From: Pseudoflavitalea sp. G-6-1-2
GTDB taxonomy: Bacteria; Bacteroidota; Bacteroidia; Chitinophagales; Chitinophagaceae
Length of the DNA stretch: 64,000 nucleotides
NCBI RefSeq assembly: GCF_012927185.1
Contig: NZ_JABBGB010000002.1
Coordinates: forward strand, 744,001-808,000
Reading direction: 5' to 3'
Below are positions 27,601-35,226 of the stretch, in pieces. Positions within the stretch are counted from its first letter, which is position 1; every line of letters starts with the position of its first letter. Position numbers and translations under genes: made by a program. Below the pieces are notes generated by a model. It worked only from the letters and a program-made list of their open reading frames with translations. It did no database searches and was not told where the DNA came from.

Positions 27601-28051
27601 GATAGATGCCATTGAGGGTAGGCATATCGAGCAGCGCAGTTTCACCGGTTGCGAGATCATTAGATCCCAATGTGAAACGGCTTACCCTGTTGTGTGGCCC
27701 GCTGGTGTGCGTGTAATAAATGTAGATGTAATTGTTGGTAGCGAAGTTGGGGTCTACCGCTACCCCGATCAATCCACGTTCTCCATCGGTGTTTACGGAT
27801 AATGTAATGGCGGGTGTGGAAAGTAAAGAACCGTTTTTGATCACTCTGAGCTGGCCTCCTTTCTGGCAGACCAGAATTCTGTTGTCGGGAGTGAAGGCCA
27901 TGGATGTGGGAGTGGTTACTCCCGTTGCAACCTGAACGCGCGTAAAATTGGTTGGCAATGTTTGTCCATGCGCGTAATGGAAAAGCATTGCAAAAACAAA
28001 GCAGCATAGCATTAGCAGCCGCCTCGTTGTGAGGTTATTCCCTTTTTTCAT
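24608..28051 (-). CDS. Modular T9SS-secreted PQQ-type glucose/sorbosone dehydrogenase
   Basis: 1147 residues. Signal about 1-29. The six-bladed beta-propeller of the GSDH family spans about 33-372. NGIYHNGGGLAFGSDGKLFVAVGE contains the catalytic-type histidine H151 and WAYGLRNPF contains R217, both hallmarks of soluble PQQ glucose dehydrogenases. Next come an I-set Ig domain (377-460), an Ig/PKD-like region (462-560), a short beta repeat (570-648), a CBM96/DNRLRE-like module (652-823), another Ig-like domain (828-916), a discoidin module (921-1045) and a T9SS tail (1066-1147). It probably oxidises aldoses or oligosaccharide ends at the cell surface, using PQQ. The electron acceptor is unknown. 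The setting among polysaccharide lyases is unusual. Confidence 0.88.
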   Translation of the reverse strand: MKKGNNLTTRRLLMLCCFVFAMLFHYAHGQTLPTNFTRVQVATGVTTPTSMAFTPDNRILVCQKGGQLRVIKNGSLLSTPAITLSVNTDGERGLIGVAVDPNFATNNYIYIYYTHTSGPHNRVSRFTLGSNDLATGETALLDMPTLNGIYHNGGGLAFGSDGKLFVAVGENQVGSNSQDLDSYLGKILRINTDGTVPAGNPFTGGAQRSRIWAYGLRNPFTIAVDPVSGKLLVNDVGNATWEEINDATTGGKNFGWPTKEGMCTSGCTGFTNPIYVYSTNRTDPPPNGQGCAINGGTFFNGAISNYPSTYNGKYFFLDYCGAWIDYITPSTGATRTGFGTSLSQDNVCIKQGPDGNLYYLRLGNNTVYKIVYAGGTSAPIITTQPANQVAVVGGSATFTVSVSGSPAPTFQWRKGTTNISGATSASYTINNAQTTDAGTYNVVVTNSVGSVTSNNATLTISQAPTATITSPANGTLFRSGDQISFSGTGTDPEDGTIPVAKYKWWIAFHHATHTHPGPAVPNGVAAGNFIADLAEHNETNVWYRIYMSVEDSQGVIDTSYVEVFPITSNLTLQTQPAGLQVTLDAVPFTTPYTTEVVSKMQRQVSAVSPQTVGGTTYVFDHWSQGGAASQFVTLSDNDTTFTAHYRVAPAPVNLTPTNDAYVRDGTNAAITHGTTDPTLLITKVSPSGQLNNAREAYLMFDATSITGNIDNVTLRVYGKVDLTTVPSVLTGVYSVANTTWSESTLTWNNKPATSATELTTAAVGNTAYSYISWDVTNYVKSEIAAGRKKISLALKSLVAHDPRVFWNSKEAASNPPQLAFLVSGGNANPIVSITAPTSGSTYTSPATVNITANASDADGTISKVEFYNGSTKLGEDLVAPYEYSWTNVAAGTYSLTAVATDNQSAVTTSSAVSITVNNPPACNPVTSSGDDGNVAANVLDNNLATRWSASGNGQWIQFCLGSTPVSVTGVQIAFYNGNTRTSTFDVLVGNDGVNWTTAATNRVSSGTTTALETFTFTPVTGKYVRIVGHGNSVNLWNSYTEVKIQTGTALMTDPTDLSEAAAEKFRLSTYPNPFSGNSTITFYLGKATQTEVSVFDITGRRVAVLANGKLNAGNHKLVFSPTNNATGIYIIKMTFDGKVVTKKLLRE

Positions 28052-28078
28052 AAAAGATAGGTTTGATATAAGGAGTTA

Positions 28079-28108
28079 ACAGCGCCGAACTTCCGTCCGA
28101 CGCTGTTT
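28079..28108 (-). promoter_or_regulatory. Intercistronic hairpin upstream of the dehydrogenase gene
   Basis: AACAGCG (28079-28085) and CGCTGTT (28102-28108) pair perfectly around a 16-base interior that can pair further. There is no U-tract. It is a candidate RNA-processing or stabilising element in the 73-base gap after the long PL6 gene. Confidence 0.35.
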
Positions 28109-28124
28109 AAATGTTCTGTACAGT

Positions 28125-30902
28125 TTATTCCTGCATCATACGGTGCGTTGTTACTTTTCCATTGTTCACCAACCTGAGCAGGTAAATTCCTTTTGCTTTT
28201 GCTGTTGGTGTGAATACGGTTTTATGTTCTCCGGCCGACAGGTATCCGTTCACGAGTACTGCCACTTTTCTTCCAGCCATATCAAATACAGAGAGCTCGG
28301 TTTGTCCGGCATTTTGTACACTGAAGCTGATATTGCTGCTGAGGTGGAATGGATTCGGGAAACTGCGGATGCCGGTTTTGATGGCTGTTGCTTTTTCAGC
28401 AGCAGTTTCGGCTGTCATCATCAGCGCTCCTCCGGTTTGAATTCTTACTTCGGTGTAGCTGTTCCAGAGATTAACGCTATTGCCATGACCAACGATGCGT
28501 ACATATTTTGCGCTCACAGGTGTGATGGCAAATGATTCAAGCGCAGTGCTGGTGCCGCTGCTCACTACGCCGGATGCCGCGGTGGTCCAGCTGGTTCCGT
28601 TGGTGCTTACCAGAATATCGAATGTAGAAGTTCGAACGTTGCCACTCAGAAATGCAATCTGCACACCGCTAACGGTAGTTGCATTTTCGAGACAGAACTG
28701 GATCCACTGACCATCTCCACTGGCAGACCAGCGGGTGCTGTAATTGTTATCGAGTACGTTAGCTGCAACGTTGCCATCATCTGCACTTGCAACTGCGGGT
28801 GTACATGCATTCACTGTAATGTTTACTGACGATGAAGTGGTGGTAGCACTGCCATTGTCGGTTGCTTTTGCAGTGAGTGTGTATGAACCCGCTGTAACGC
28901 CCGTCCAGTTTAAGGTGTAGGGCGATGTAAGCGCCTCCCCTATTTTGGTTGCTCCGTTGAAGAATTCAACCTTGCTTACTGTGCCATCAGCATCTGCTGC
29001 TGTTGCAGTGATGCTCACAGATGCAGTGGATGTATAACTTGCTCCGCTTGTTGGTGATGTGATGCTCACGGTTGGAGCCACATTGCCGCTTCCTCCCTGC
29101 ATGATCACCACTTCGGTGTAGCTGTTCCAGAGATTGGCGCTGTTGCCATGACCAACGATGCGGATGTATTTTGCATTTACTGTTGGGAAGGTGAATGTTT
29201 CGAGTGCAGTAGAGGTACCGCTGCTGGTGCGACCGGTTGCAACGGTGGTCCAGCTGGTGCCATTATTGCCTGCAAGAATATCGAATGTTGAACTGCGTGT
29301 ATTGCCGCTGTAGAATGCAATCTGAACGCCATTTACTGCAACTGTATCGGTAAGACAGAACTGAATCCATTCTCCGTCGCCGCTGGCAGACCAGCGTGTA
29401 GCGAGGTCGCCGTCGAGTACGTTTGCAGGTACGTTGCCATCATCTTTGCTCGCGCTTGCGGGCACGCAGGTTGGTGTAACAGGACCGGAAGGCGCTGCAT
29501 TTGGACCTACCATCGCTGGTGAAAGTATCTGAGCATTCACTGTTGCAGAGGATACTTCATCGGCACCGATATCGAATGTGCCTGTACGTGCCTGTCCATC
29601 CATATCCACATTGGCCCATGCGAAAGAACCTGTACCTGCGTTGATGGCAGGGCTGCCGCTTTGCAGGTGGAAAGTACCTGTTGCATCGCGCGCGAGCAAT
29701 GGATTGGTATTGGTGTAACCGCTGGATGGCATAGAACCTGCTCCACCGGTCTGATAAGTGATATTGTTGCTCCAGGTTCCGCTGTACGGCCCTGTAATGC
29801 TTGCAGAAACTCCACCTCCCTGAATGATATTGTTCGCAAATGTGGTGGATGTTGAACCGAGGCCACTTGCTCTGTTATCCTGTTTGTAGTTATTGGTATT
29901 GTTCACAAGCGTATTGTAAACAATGAGAGTGCGGTCTGGTCTGTCGTGCGACGTAAGCGGCGCACCATCTGCCACTTCCCCATCTCCGTTTCCGATGTTG
30001 ATGGCAACACTGCAGTCTTCGTAGTGGTTGCTGTAGATCTTGTGATCGTCCCCGAATATGCGTAAGCCGGGCGTATTGAGGAAGTAGTTGCCGTACACTT
30101 CGCAACGGTTGCCATGGCGCAGGGTGAACTGAGCCGGACAGTTGCGGATAGTGTTGTAGCGTACGGTCAACTGTGATGCTTTTACAGACAGCAGTTCGTT
30201 CTCACCGGCGCAATCCTCAAATAAATTGTATTCGAATTTGCTGTCGGTATTGGAAAGACTATATCCGCTGAGACCATACTGAATAGTTTCATTTCCGTTG
30301 CCGGTTTGTACTGGCTGATTTTTGAAGTAGTTGTGGTGAATCCAGTGGCGCTGTGAGATCTGACTTCCTGATCCACGTACGATGATGAACTTGCCCAGAC
30401 CAGTCTTATTCTGGAATGTACAATAAGCCACTTCCTGATCACTTCCGTTGAGTTCAAAATAATCACCATCTCCGGGACACTGAAACAGACACTGCAATAC
30501 ACGGATGAAGCTGGTGCCTCCATTCAGTTTCGATTTCTGTCCGGCATGTGTGAATTTGAAACCGATGATCTCGACATACTTGGCCGGACTATTCACTACA
30601 AAACCATTGGATCCTTTGATCTCCACACCCAACACAGATTGCGCTTTGATAACGATGTGTTGTGCAGCCGTACCCTGTTTATTGATTGTAACATCTGCAC
30701 TGGTGGTATACACGCCATTGGCCAGCACAATGGTATCGCCTGCGCTGGCATTGTTGATAGCTGTCTGCAGTGCAGACAATGAACTTACATTAATGGTAGC
30801 TGCATAAGCCGGAGCAATGCCTGCAACAAGCAGGAGCGCTACCAGTGTACGCAGTTTTTTCAATTGGCATTTCATTTGAATTTTAGTAATCGTTTTTTTC
30901 AT
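28125..30902 (-). CDS. PL6-family polysaccharide lyase with discoidin/Ig modules and T9SS tail
   Basis: 925 residues from ATG 30902. This start aligns residue for residue with that of the neighbouring paralogue, and a longer frame to 30941 adds 13 unneeded residues. Signal about 1-35. The PL6 beta-helix spans about 36-465. ENELLSVKAS and FTLRHGNRCEVYGNYFL carry the catalytic pair K241 and R262, 21 residues apart exactly as in chondroitinase B (K250/R271). Discoidin (479-601), Ig-like (609-698), discoidin (700-822) and a T9SS sorting domain (846-925) follow. PL6 enzymes cleave alginate (MG-rich or general) or dermatan sulfate by beta-elimination. Alginate is favoured here because CBM96-like modules are nearby. 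It is secreted to the cell surface. Confidence 0.9.
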   Translation of the reverse strand: MKKTITKIQMKCQLKKLRTLVALLLVAGIAPAYAATINVSSLSALQTAINNASAGDTIVLANGVYTTSADVTINKQGTAAQHIVIKAQSVLGVEIKGSNGFVVNSPAKYVEIIGFKFTHAGQKSKLNGGTSFIRVLQCLFQCPGDGDYFELNGSDQEVAYCTFQNKTGLGKFIIVRGSGSQISQRHWIHHNYFKNQPVQTGNGNETIQYGLSGYSLSNTDSKFEYNLFEDCAGENELLSVKASQLTVRYNTIRNCPAQFTLRHGNRCEVYGNYFLNTPGLRIFGDDHKIYSNHYEDCSVAINIGNGDGEVADGAPLTSHDRPDRTLIVYNTLVNNTNNYKQDNRASGLGSTSTTFANNIIQGGGVSASITGPYSGTWSNNITYQTGGAGSMPSSGYTNTNPLLARDATGTFHLQSGSPAINAGTGSFAWANVDMDGQARTGTFDIGADEVSSATVNAQILSPAMVGPNAAPSGPVTPTCVPASASKDDGNVPANVLDGDLATRWSASGDGEWIQFCLTDTVAVNGVQIAFYSGNTRSSTFDILAGNNGTSWTTVATGRTSSGTSTALETFTFPTVNAKYIRIVGHGNSANLWNSYTEVVIMQGGSGNVAPTVSITSPTSGASYTSTASVSITATAADADGTVSKVEFFNGATKIGEALTSPYTLNWTGVTAGSYTLTAKATDNGSATTTSSSVNITVNACTPAVASADDGNVAANVLDNNYSTRWSASGDGQWIQFCLENATTVSGVQIAFLSGNVRTSTFDILVSTNGTSWTTAASGVVSSGTSTALESFAITPVSAKYVRIVGHGNSVNLWNSYTEVRIQTGGALMMTAETAAEKATAIKTGIRSFPNPFHLSSNISFSVQNAGQTELSVFDMAGRKVAVLVNGYLSAGEHKTVFTPTAKAKGIYLLRLVNNGKVTTHRMMQE

Positions 30903-30959
30903 GTTGACTATGTTTGGTGATGCAAAAGATTGACAACTCAAACAGGGTACGTCTAATGG

Positions 30960-32375
30960 TTATTTAGCGTCGGGCCCCACCATCGATGGAGCGAGTAATT
31001 GTGCTTTGATTGTTGCATTGGAAACTTCATCTGCACCGATATCGAACGGTCCTTTGCGTGGCTGCCCGTCCATATCGGAAACTGCAAAAACAAATGATCC
31101 CGTGCCTGCGTCGATAGCTGCACTGCCTTTCTTCAAATGGAATGTGCCGCTTGCATCGCGCACCAGTTGCGGGTTTGTCTCATTGAAACTGCTTGCGGGC
31201 ATATCGCCAATTCCATTGGTCTGATAGATGATATTGTTGCTCCAGACCCCATTGGTGTATGGCCCTGTGATGCTCGCCGCAGGTCCGCCACCCTGTATGA
31301 TGTTATTGGCAAAAGTGGTGGCAACGGACCCCAGTCCGTTTTTTCTGTTGCCCTGCACATAGTTGGTGATATTGTTCACGAGTGTATTGTACACCACGAA
31401 ATTTCTATCGGGTCTGTCGTGCGATGTGAGTGGCGCTCCGTCTGCCACTTCCGCGCCGCCATTGCCCATGTTGATGGCAACACTGCATGCCTCGAAGTAA
31501 TTGCCGTAGATCTTGTGATCATCACCGAAGATGCGCAGTCCGGGTGTATTGAGAAAGTAATTGCCATACACTTCGCAACGGTTGCCATGACGAAGTGTGA
31601 ACTGCGCAGGACAGTTGCGGATGGTATTGTAACGTACCGTCAGCTGCGATGCTTTCACAGACAGCAATTCGTTTTCACCGGCACATTCTTCGAACAGATT
31701 GTACTCCACAATGCTGTTGGTATTGGAGAGACTAAACCCACTCAACCCAAACTGAATGGTTTCATTTCCATTGCCGGTTTGCTGTGCCTGTTTGTAGAAA
31801 TAGTTGTGATGAATATGGAGACGTTCAGCGATCTGGCTTCCCGTTCCCCGCACGATAATGAATTTCCCCAACGAGTTCTTGTTCTGAAAAGTGCAGTGAT
31901 CCACTTCCTGATCGGATCCGTTGATCAACAGGTAATCGCCATTGCCCGTTGTCTGGTACAGGTTCTGCGTTAGTCGGATAAAGCTGCTGCCTGCGTTCAG
32001 CGCAGCCGAAGATGATGCATGGGTAAACTTAAATCCTTTGATGATGATATGCTTTGCCGGGCTGTTAACAATAAACCCCTGCGTACCGCTGATTTCCGCG
32101 CCCAGTATGCTTTGCGCCTGAATGGTGATGGGCTTTGCAGCCGTACCCTGCCGGTCGATGGTAATGGCTTCGGTACTGGTGTACACGCCATCGGCCAGGG
32201 TGATCACATCACCGGCATTGGCATTGCTGATAGCCGACTGCAATGCCGGCAACGAATTCACTTTAATGTCGGCCGCAACTGCGGAACTCATAGCGCTAAC
32301 CAGCAAAAGCAACATGCATGTGCGTCCTTTTTGGAACTGGCTTTTCAGAGAAGATTTGATCGGTGTTCTTTTCAT
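30960..32375 (-). CDS. PL6-family polysaccharide lyase, single-domain paralogue without T9SS tail
   Basis: 471 residues: signal about 1-35, then only the PL6 beta-helix. Catalytic-type residues K241 and R262 fall at the same numbers as in the downstream paralogue, and the stretch from CAGENELLSVKAS to GDDHKIY is nearly identical. The protein stops right after LLAPSMVGPDAK, exactly where the paralogue runs on into its first discoidin module. Without a sorting domain it should remain periplasmic, or use another export route. The likely division of labour is surface depolymerisation by the long form and periplasmic oligosaccharide cleavage by this form. It is separated from the paralogue by 57 bases and from the upstream gene by 31. 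Confidence 0.88.
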   Translation of the reverse strand: MKRTPIKSSLKSQFQKGRTCMLLLLVSAMSSAVAADIKVNSLPALQSAISNANAGDVITLADGVYTSTEAITIDRQGTAAKPITIQAQSILGAEISGTQGFIVNSPAKHIIIKGFKFTHASSSAALNAGSSFIRLTQNLYQTTGNGDYLLINGSDQEVDHCTFQNKNSLGKFIIVRGTGSQIAERLHIHHNYFYKQAQQTGNGNETIQFGLSGFSLSNTNSIVEYNLFEECAGENELLSVKASQLTVRYNTIRNCPAQFTLRHGNRCEVYGNYFLNTPGLRIFGDDHKIYGNYFEACSVAINMGNGGAEVADGAPLTSHDRPDRNFVVYNTLVNNITNYVQGNRKNGLGSVATTFANNIIQGGGPAASITGPYTNGVWSNNIIYQTNGIGDMPASSFNETNPQLVRDASGTFHLKKGSAAIDAGTGSFVFAVSDMDGQPRKGPFDIGADEVSNATIKAQLLAPSMVGPDAK

Positions 32376-32406
32376 TTTGAATGTTGATTATAAAATGCAA
32401 ACCAGC

Positions 32407-35184
32407 CTATTCATGCAGGATGCGAAGCAGTTCGGTTTTCCCGTCTGCTTTGAACGAAATGATATAGAGCTGTGTACCTTTTCCTGATGGAGTAAACCGG
32501 AATCTGTGATTGCCTGCTGCAAGCACACCCTGATGCAGTGTAGCCACTCTTCTTCCACTCATATCGTACACTACCACCTGCGCCATGCCGGCTTTCTTCA
32601 TGGTTATGTTCACTGAACTTGTGCCGCGGAATGGATTCGGAGAAACCGCCATAACCGGTGTTGTTTTTTCAGTGACAACGGCCGGCAACGATGTTATCTG
32701 TTGCTGCTGCCCAGTGCTGATGAGCAACTGCGGCGGATTGGAACCCGCTTCGGATGAATTCCAGAAGATGCGCGGATCGTGCGCAACCAGGCTCTTCATC
32801 GCAAAGGCAATATTGGTTCTGCCTGCAGTAAGTTCTGCATTCACGTAATTGGTTACGTCGAATGAATAGTAAGCGTATGCGGTGTTGTTTACAGTAACGG
32901 TATCGAGTGCTGCTCCGGTGGCAGGCTTGTTGTTCCAGGTAAGTGCATTTTCCGTCCAGCTGGTATTGCTTACGGCATAGGCAGCTACGGGCACAGTGGG
33001 CACTGTGGTGAGATCCACTTTTCCGTACACGCGCAGTGTTGCTGAAGTAACCAAACCACTGGTACCTGTTGCATTGAAACGGAGGTATGCCTCGCGGGCA
33101 TTGTTCAGCTGACCTGCGGGCGAAACTTTTGTAATGAGCAATGTTGAATCGGTAGTACCATGGGTGATGGCCGCATTGGAACCATCACGCACATAAGCAT
33201 CGTGCAATGGCAGGTACGTGTACTGCTGTGCACCGGTCGGCACTTTCACTTCGGTGTAGCTGTTCCAGAGATTCACGCTGTTGCCATGACCTACAATGCG
33301 AACGTATTTTGCAGAAACGGCAGGGAAAGAAAATGTTTCGAGGTTCAGCGAGGTGCCGCTGCTGACGCGGCCTGCAGCTACGGTGGTGAAATTGGTTCCG
33401 TCGTTGCCCACGAGTATATCGAAAGTGGATGTGCGGGTATTGCCACTGTAAAATGCAATCTGCACGCTGCTGAAAGTGAGTGTATCGCTGAGGCAGAGTT
33501 GAATCCATTGTCCGTCTCCGTTATGGCTCCAGCGGGTATTCAGGTTATTGTCGAGCACATTGGCGGCAACATTTCCATCATCCCCACTGGCAGTGGCTGG
33601 CACGCAGGTGGGCGTGGTGATATTCAGCCGATCCTGCAATTGCTGCACGTAGAGGCTTTGCGGAGGAACAAAATTTCCGATGCTCTCCCAGATGCCGGGA
33701 TCACCGTTCTGATAGTTGCCATCGGCTGTTACATCACCTTTGCATCCGATAGCCCAGTTGAAGTGTTGCGGAGGCATCTGAACAATGATCTTTCTTCCGC
33801 CGGTCACGTTCCAGAATACGCATTGCGCACCTGCCCATCCGTGGCCGGTACCGGAAGCACGGCGGTTCTGCACGTTGATATCGAGATTGCCGATCACATT
33901 ATCGAGCAGCAGACCAGTGGCCCATCTGTGGTGTGGACCAATATCGGCATGCATATCATCGGCCTTGCAATTCACGAATGCATTAGGACCTGCAGTGGTG
34001 GATCCTGTTACAAAATCGTGGCGGCCATTGCGCGTATAACAGTCTTTGAATAAGGCGAGTTGTCCGTTGCAGTTGAATGAATATCTTCTTCCGCCCGTGA
34101 GCTGCGAAACAGGATCGATGTTCTTGCAATTGAGTACAGAAATGTTCACACCCCAGTCGAGTACATGAACAGCCGAATATCCGAATGAATAGAATTCGCA
34201 GTCGCGTACCCATCCATGGCGGGCGTTGTTGAATGAAATGGCCGTCCAGCCGTGGTTTTCATCGGTAGCGCTGGCGTAGGTAGATGAGAAACGGATATTC
34301 TCTACACCGATGTTCTCGATATGATTCCAGGTGTACTTGTAGATGTACGCATCTTTGAGTGCAGCATCCACTGGATCTACAACAGGCGCATCGATGGTGA
34401 TATTGTTGCCGCTGATGGCAGTGATCTTTCTGATGTAGTTCATGTTGTAAGCAGCGGGCGTCCAGCCATACTGTGCCATATCGAGCAAAGTGATCCAGGC
34501 AGCTTTGGGTTCCACTCTGAAAATGATCTCATCCCCTACTGCAAAAGACGAGGCGGACTGCACAGCAAAAGTCTGAACGCCTGTAGCCACATAAGCGGTA
34601 GTTACTTTGGTTCGGGAGCCGCTGACTTCAACCGGACCTCCCGTTCCTTTGATATCGAAGAGTGTATGTTGCGCAGTTTTTGTTGCAATCAGCCTGGTAT
34701 CGGCAGCTCCGCTGCCCTCACCTCTGATGACGATACCACCAGCATTGATGCTGATGGTATTGCTGATATTGTATTCCCCTTTTTTGAGAAGGATGGCGCC
34801 GCGGAATCCATTCGATCCCAGCGGCAGTGCGGCCACTTCATCCACTGCTGCCTGAATCTGTGTGAGGTTATCGCCAGACACTGCATTGAGCGTCTTGACA
34901 ACGGGAATGGTTGGTATCGCTTCGTTACCGAAGCGATAACCGACCATGCTGAAATCGGGAATGCGATTGCCTTTGGCATCAGGCGTATACTGCAGTTTGC
35001 CATTTGATCCGAATCCTACCCACGAAGACGTTCCGGTCTGCGCATGCGCCTGAATGTTAGTGAAAAATATGATGGTAATGAATGAAAATAATAACAGCCT
35101 GTTGCTGGCTTTCAGAATACCTGAAGCAGCAGTGATGGTTGGCTGCTTTCGGCAGCCATTTGGTTTGGTTGGGCTGAATTTCAT
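32407..35184 (-). CDS. T9SS-secreted beta-helix protein with discoidin and CBM96-like modules, unassigned catalytic family
   Basis: 925 residues. A long N-region precedes the signal helix at about 29-48 (LLLFSFITIIFFTNIQAHAQ). Residues about 50-522 form a right-handed beta-helix: GAILLKKGEYNISNTISI and GGIVIRGEGSG resemble pectate-lyase-superfamily openings. The later segment VLDWGVNISVLNC, NGRHDFVTGSTTAGPNAF and HADIGPHHRWATGLLLDNV is rich in His, Arg and Asp and could be the active groove. I cannot place it in a numbered PL or GH family. A discoidin module (527-648), a CBM96/DNRLRE-like module (655-823) and a T9SS tail (845-925) follow. By context it is a surface polysaccharide-cleaving enzyme (inference). 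Confidence 0.75.
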   Translation of the reverse strand: MKFSPTKPNGCRKQPTITAASGILKASNRLLLFSFITIIFFTNIQAHAQTGTSSWVGFGSNGKLQYTPDAKGNRIPDFSMVGYRFGNEAIPTIPVVKTLNAVSGDNLTQIQAAVDEVAALPLGSNGFRGAILLKKGEYNISNTISINAGGIVIRGEGSGAADTRLIATKTAQHTLFDIKGTGGPVEVSGSRTKVTTAYVATGVQTFAVQSASSFAVGDEIIFRVEPKAAWITLLDMAQYGWTPAAYNMNYIRKITAISGNNITIDAPVVDPVDAALKDAYIYKYTWNHIENIGVENIRFSSTYASATDENHGWTAISFNNARHGWVRDCEFYSFGYSAVHVLDWGVNISVLNCKNIDPVSQLTGGRRYSFNCNGQLALFKDCYTRNGRHDFVTGSTTAGPNAFVNCKADDMHADIGPHHRWATGLLLDNVIGNLDINVQNRRASGTGHGWAGAQCVFWNVTGGRKIIVQMPPQHFNWAIGCKGDVTADGNYQNGDPGIWESIGNFVPPQSLYVQQLQDRLNITTPTCVPATASGDDGNVAANVLDNNLNTRWSHNGDGQWIQLCLSDTLTFSSVQIAFYSGNTRTSTFDILVGNDGTNFTTVAAGRVSSGTSLNLETFSFPAVSAKYVRIVGHGNSVNLWNSYTEVKVPTGAQQYTYLPLHDAYVRDGSNAAITHGTTDSTLLITKVSPAGQLNNAREAYLRFNATGTSGLVTSATLRVYGKVDLTTVPTVPVAAYAVSNTSWTENALTWNNKPATGAALDTVTVNNTAYAYYSFDVTNYVNAELTAGRTNIAFAMKSLVAHDPRIFWNSSEAGSNPPQLLISTGQQQQITSLPAVVTEKTTPVMAVSPNPFRGTSSVNITMKKAGMAQVVVYDMSGRRVATLHQGVLAAGNHRFRFTPSGKGTQLYIISFKADGKTELLRILHE

Positions 35185-35226
35185 ATCGCAATCGTTTTAG
35201 GAAAAGGTTAAGGTTAGATGGAATGC

